DNA from: a virus | DNA: 24,907 nt | Direction: 5' to 3' (one strand) | Virus record (IMG/VR): IMGVR_UViG_3300025889_018152 | Coordinates: 1 to 24,907 of that record | In this document: piece after piece, positions 22,511 to 24,907 of the stretch | How the letters are laid out: each line of letters begins with the position of its first letter | Numbering within the stretch: position 1 is the stretch's first letter | Made by a program: the position numbers and the translations under genes | Notes under the pieces: model-generated | What the model was told of the DNA's origin: nothing | Databases searched by the model: none | Seen by the model: the letters and a program-made list of their open reading frames with translations, nothing else

Positions 22511-23200
22511 ATGATTGATGTATTGTTTAAAAAAATTTACTCTGAAGTAATTAATCCGGAACCAACAAAATCTTTTTTCATAAAGAATTTGTTTCAGGAT
22601 ATTTGGATAGATTGGTCTGTCTTAGAAAATAAACTAAATGATTTTTATCATCTCGATCCTAGTAGAGTAGAGCTGATAAACAGAAAGAGGGATAAGTATT
22701 ATCCTTCTCAAAATAATACAGTATGGGCAAATTCACCCAAAGTTGATTTAGAAGAAATATTCGATGCTTTTGAAAAGGGGCATAGTTTAATTCTTTTGAA
22801 TGCAAATAGAATGCATCCGAGTGTGAATGAAATATGTAAAGTATTGGAATCTATAGTAAAGAAGTCCGCGGTAGATGTTCACATTTATTGTGGTAATAAA
22901 AAGAGTAAATCTTTCTATCCACATTGTGATATGGCTGATAATTTTATCATACAACAAACTGGTAAATCATATTGGAAAGTTTACAAAGAATATTCGATGA
23001 ATGTAGAGAAATGTAATATAATTAAAGATGAAAAAGAATTATCATTAGACTATGAGTGTGTTTTGGAACCTGGTGATTTAATTTATATACCAAAATCACG
23101 ATTTCATCTTGCGCAACCTCTAGAAAAAAGATTATCATTAAGTTTTGCAATATCACACGACACAAAACCAATAAACAGAAAGTGGTACAAATTCAAATGA
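22511..23200 (+). CDS. JmjC/cupin-type 2-oxoglutarate Fe(II) oxygenase (putative protein hydroxylase)
   Basis: A 229-aa protein with SFYPHCDMADNFIIQQTGKS (134-153: the H138-x-D140 iron dyad, then the beta strand and lysine expected in JmjC/Cupin_4 proteins) and LEPGDLIYIPKSRFHLAQPL (185-204, with distal H199). The order H-x-D ... PGD-x-x-Y-I-P-x-x-x-x-H is that of the ribosomal oxygenase and JmjC-hydroxylase families, which hydroxylate proteins using 2-oxoglutarate and oxygen. The iron triad is complete. It overlaps nrdB as ATGA and is presumably co-translated with it. A role in modifying a fibre or host protein is a guess from context. Confidence 0.72.
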   Translation: MIDVLFKKIYSEVINPEPTKSFFIKNLFQDIWIDWSVLENKLNDFYHLDPSRVELINRKRDKYYPSQNNTVWANSPKVDLEEIFDAFEKGHSLILLNANRMHPSVNEICKVLESIVKKSAVDVHIYCGNKKSKSFYPHCDMADNFIIQQTGKSYWKVYKEYSMNVEKCNIIKDEKELSLDYECVLEPGDLIYIPKSRFHLAQPLEKRLSLSFAISHDTKPINRKWYKFK

Positions 23201-24183
23201 AAAAACCAGAATTAAAGCTAACAGACGAAAGAAATTACTTCAAGCCATTCACATATCCTTGGGCATATGATGCGTGGTTCAAGCATGAGCAATCCCATTG
23301 GATTCACAGTGAAGTTCCTATGATTGAAGATGTGAAAGATTGGAAGAAAAAGTTGACAAAAGAAGAGAAGACTTTTCTAACAAATATTTTTCGTTTTTTT
23401 ACGCAAGGTGATATTGATGTTGCTGGTGGTTACGTCAACAATTATCTTCCATATTTTCCACAACCAGAAGTTCGTATGATGCTTTGTGGGTTTGCTGCTC
23501 GCGAGGCACTGCACGTTGCTGCATATTCTCATTTGATTGAAACACTCGGTATGCCTGAATCTACATATAATGAATTCATGCAGTATGAAGAGATGAAAGC
23601 TAAACACGATTTCTTTACTAAGTTAGCCGGTCAAGATGCAAACACAATTGCACAACAGATCGCTGCATTTTCTGCATTCACTGAAGGTATGCAGTTGTTC
23701 TCATCATTCATCATGCTACTCAACTTTCCTCGTCATGGAAAGATGAAGGGTATGGGGCAGATCATTACATGGTCGATTGTCGATGAAACTATTCACGCAG
23801 AATCTATGATTAAACTATTCAGAACATTTGTTGAAGAGAATCGAGATATTTGGAATGATAAACTTAAGTCAGAAATTTATAAGATTGCAGAAAAGATGGT
23901 TGAATTGGAAGACAGATTCATTGAGCTTGCATTTTCACTTGGTGATATGGAAAATCTCACTGCTGCTGATCTCAAGCATTATATTCGCTATATTGCTGAT
24001 CGTCGATTGATTTCTCTCGGGCTCAAGGGTATCTTTAAGGTAAAAAAGAATCCATTGCCTTGGGTAGAAACAATGATAAACAGCCCAATTCACACAAACT
24101 TCTTTGAGAACCGCGCTACCGATTATGCCAAGGGTGCTCTAACCGGTTCATGGGGTGATGTTTGGGCAGCGGATGCTGCCTAG
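23197..24183 (+). CDS. nrdB: Ribonucleoside-diphosphate reductase beta subunit
   Basis: The start at 23197 forms an ATGA overlap with the upstream stop; an ATG at 23182 is less likely. A 328-aa protein whose di-iron and radical residues can be laid on E. coli NrdB with identical spacing: D72 (D84), E103 and H106 (E115, H118), tyrosyl radical Y110 (Y122), E163 (E204), E197 and H200 (E238, H241). Motifs seen: AAREALHVAAY, FTEGMQLFSSF, IVDETIHAESM. It supplies the radical to NrdA. The C-terminus ends ...GSWGDVWAADAA without an obvious extra tail. Two GC-rich inverted repeats lie at and just after its 3' end. Confidence 0.94.
   Translation: MKKPELKLTDERNYFKPFTYPWAYDAWFKHEQSHWIHSEVPMIEDVKDWKKKLTKEEKTFLTNIFRFFTQGDIDVAGGYVNNYLPYFPQPEVRMMLCGFAAREALHVAAYSHLIETLGMPESTYNEFMQYEEMKAKHDFFTKLAGQDANTIAQQIAAFSAFTEGMQLFSSFIMLLNFPRHGKMKGMGQIITWSIVDETIHAESMIKLFRTFVEENRDIWNDKLKSEIYKIAEKMVELEDRFIELAFSLGDMENLTAADLKHYIRYIADRRLISLGLKGIFKVKKNPLPWVETMINSPIHTNFFENRATDYAKGALTGSWGDVWAADAA
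24165..24180. repeat. Short GC-rich hairpin at nrdB 3' end
   Basis: GGCAGC and GCTGCC are perfect complements around GGAT, directly before the nrdB stop (24181-24183). No T-run follows, so it is probably not an intrinsic terminator; stabilising or processing of the mRNA end is possible. The short stem could also be coincidental coding sequence (A-A-D-A-A). Confidence 0.45.
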
Positions 24184-24185
24184 TC

Positions 24186-24656
24186 GTGATAGTTGTTAAA
24201 GACGACGTTTTACCACAATCGATGATTTCGTCGATTGTGGATTACTATATCAAGAATCCGGATAGATTGCTTGGTAATTGGTACACTGAAATGTTTGATT
24301 GGCAACAAGAATTGGTGAATCAAGCAAAATCTTTTTTCGATTTGTCAGAAATGATTGGGTTTGAGTCCTGGGGGCACATTCATAGCAGACCGGACTGGCA
24401 TGTTGATAGAGATGAGTTAGCTTTTAAGAATGGATTAGAGGAAAGACCAATATGTAGTATTGTGTTTTATCCTTTGATTAAAATAATCTCGGGTGGAGAA
24501 TTTGTCACGGGAACTGAGTCTATTCAACCAAGAACGAACAGAGCTATTTTCTTTTCTTCAGGAACGATTCATTCTGTTCAACCATGGAGGGGAGATAGAA
24601 TTTCAGTTGCATTAAACCCGTGGGGATTTCTCCCATATACTTACCGATATAAATAA
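24186..24656 (+). CDS. 2OG-Fe(II) oxygenase (prolyl-4-hydroxylase-like)
   Basis: A 156-aa protein if it starts at GTG 24186, two bases after the nrdB stop; the in-frame ATG at 24222 (M13) is an alternative and the ATG at 24162 lies inside nrdB. The catalytic core is intact: W-H72-V-D74 (HxD dyad), FVTG, then G-T-I-H129-S-V-Q-P-W (distal His) and R138 in GDRISVALNPWGF (2OG-binding Arg). It is of the P4Hc/2OG-FeII_Oxy type that hydroxylates proteins or small molecules. A 10-bp inverted repeat (24213-24240) includes the ATG at 24222. Its last codons and stop overlap the late promoter of the next gene. Confidence 0.72.
   Translation: MIVVKDDVLPQSMISSIVDYYIKNPDRLLGNWYTEMFDWQQELVNQAKSFFDLSEMIGFESWGHIHSRPDWHVDRDELAFKNGLEERPICSIVFYPLIKIISGGEFVTGTESIQPRTNRAIFFSSGTIHSVQPWRGDRISVALNPWGFLPYTYRYK
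24213..24240. repeat. 10-bp perfect inverted repeat within the start region of the oxygenase gene
   Basis: CCACAATCGA (24213-24222) and TCGATTGTGG (24231-24240) are exact reverse complements with an 8-base loop TGATTTCG. The ATG at 24222 falls at the top of the left arm. It could mask translation from that ATG, be a processing site in the nrdB message or be an operator. No T-run follows. Confidence 0.65.
24648..24655 (+). promoter_or_regulatory. T4-type late promoter (TATAAATA)
   Basis: An exact match to the T4 late -10 element, overlapping the final codons (Y-K-stop) of the oxygenase gene and lying 18 bases before the ATG at 24674. AAGGGAG (24661-24667) is the ribosome binding site. Transcription would begin close to the ribosome site, giving a very short leader, as is known for some T4 late genes. 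Confidence 0.75.
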
Positions 24657-24673
24657 TGTGAAGGGAGTCACGA

Positions 24674-24907
24674 ATGGCACAATATAGAACAGATACAAAA
24701 AAATTAGACGCTGCATTACAGACTAGATTTGAAACTTTCGTATTGTCTGACAGATTCACTGCATCAGGAAATGCTACTGATGCATTTGGTCGTCTTAGAG
24801 TCTCTAATCCTCTCACCATCTTCGATTCGGCTCATCGTTATGAGGAAAATATAAAGTGGGTTTCTAAAACAAACGGTGTTGGAGCCAATACAGATTATAA
24901 AATAAAT
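24674..24907 (+). CDS. Putative virion structural protein, 3'-truncated by window edge
   Basis: The 78 visible codons start MAQYRTDTKKLDAALQTRFE and include TASGNATDAFGRLRVSNPLTIFDSAHRYEENIKW. The 'F-G-R-L-R-V-S-N-P-x-T-x-F-D-S' pattern occurs in proteins of marine T4-like phages that are annotated as virion or tail-related, and the placement just after a late promoter with a strong ribosome site (AAGGGAG) fits a structural gene. The gene continues beyond the window, so length and further domains are unknown. Confidence 0.6.
   Translation, partial: MAQYRTDTKKLDAALQTRFETFVLSDRFTASGNATDAFGRLRVSNPLTIFDSAHRYEENIKWVSKTNGVGANTDYKIN

Noticed and set aside
24162-24185. ATG at 24162 as start of the 2OG oxygenase
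   Set aside because: It lies within the conserved end of nrdB; GTG 24186 or ATG 24222 are more sensible starts.
1-24907. tRNA genes, CRISPR arrays, IS elements or integrase/attachment sites
   Set aside because: All gaps between genes are shorter than about 60 bases, and I saw no cloverleaf, spaced direct repeats, transposase or integrase motifs.

Overview
The window is a stretch of an AT-rich, T4-like myovirus genome, most probably from a marine or other aquatic environment. The evidence is a T4-type primase with zinc finger and TOPRIM, ThyX, class Ia ribonucleotide reductase (alpha without an ATP-cone, plus beta), a 3-TM holin, tail-fibre genes with assembly-type partners, and two exact copies of the T4 late-promoter element TATAAATA. 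Every gene is on the + strand. The longest stretch without a gene is about 50 bases. I see no tRNA, CRISPR array or insertion sequence. The host cannot be read from the sequence; a SAR11-type or cyanobacterial phage are both possible.

Layout. (1) 1-1232: the 3' part of a ligase-like nucleotidyltransferase gene (KWDG motif) and a 50-aa gene. (2) 1249-9331: ten tightly packed genes, mostly overlapping by 4-14 bases, for glycan or small-molecule synthesis: GT-like protein, methyltransferase, FxGQxRF-family protein, APH-fold kinase, nucleotidyltransferase-HAD fusion, PMI-like cupin, nucleotidyltransferase-APH kinase fusion, AroE-like dehydrogenase, KdsC-like phosphatase and GatZ/KbaZ-like aldolase-family protein. 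By eye this block is more AT-rich than its flanks and looks like an acquired cassette. (3) A late promoter at 9344-9351 opens a block (9383-16052) in which five gene products start with leaders resembling the T4 capsid-targeting sequence and end in a prohead-protease-like [L/I/M]-x-E site: an NMNAT-like/P-loop kinase fusion, a small basic protein, an 804-aa polyprotein-like protein, a HAD nucleotidase and an acidic protein. (4) 16056-17644: small conserved phage genes, a holin and a coiled-coil membrane protein (lysis-like). (5) 17641-24183: replication and nucleotide metabolism (primase, thyX, nrdA, nrdB), with a tail-fibre cassette and a JmjC/cupin-type oxygenase inserted between nrdA and nrdB. 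(6) 24186-24907: a second 2OG-Fe(II) oxygenase, then a second late promoter and the start of a structural gene.

Most notable idea: the block at 9383-16052 looks like a set of capsid-packaged ('internal') proteins carrying enzymatic cargo: an NAD-type adenylyltransferase, a kinase and a nucleotidase. The 804-aa protein has about eight further possible cleavage sites, as if it were a polyprotein. The second point is the glycan cassette, whose combination of two nucleotidyltransferase fusions, two APH-type kinases, AroE, KdsC and GatZ homologues does not match a pathway I know. The third is a near-consensus sigma70-type promoter that coincides with a 13-bp perfect inverted repeat immediately before the primase gene and predicts a nearly leaderless transcript.
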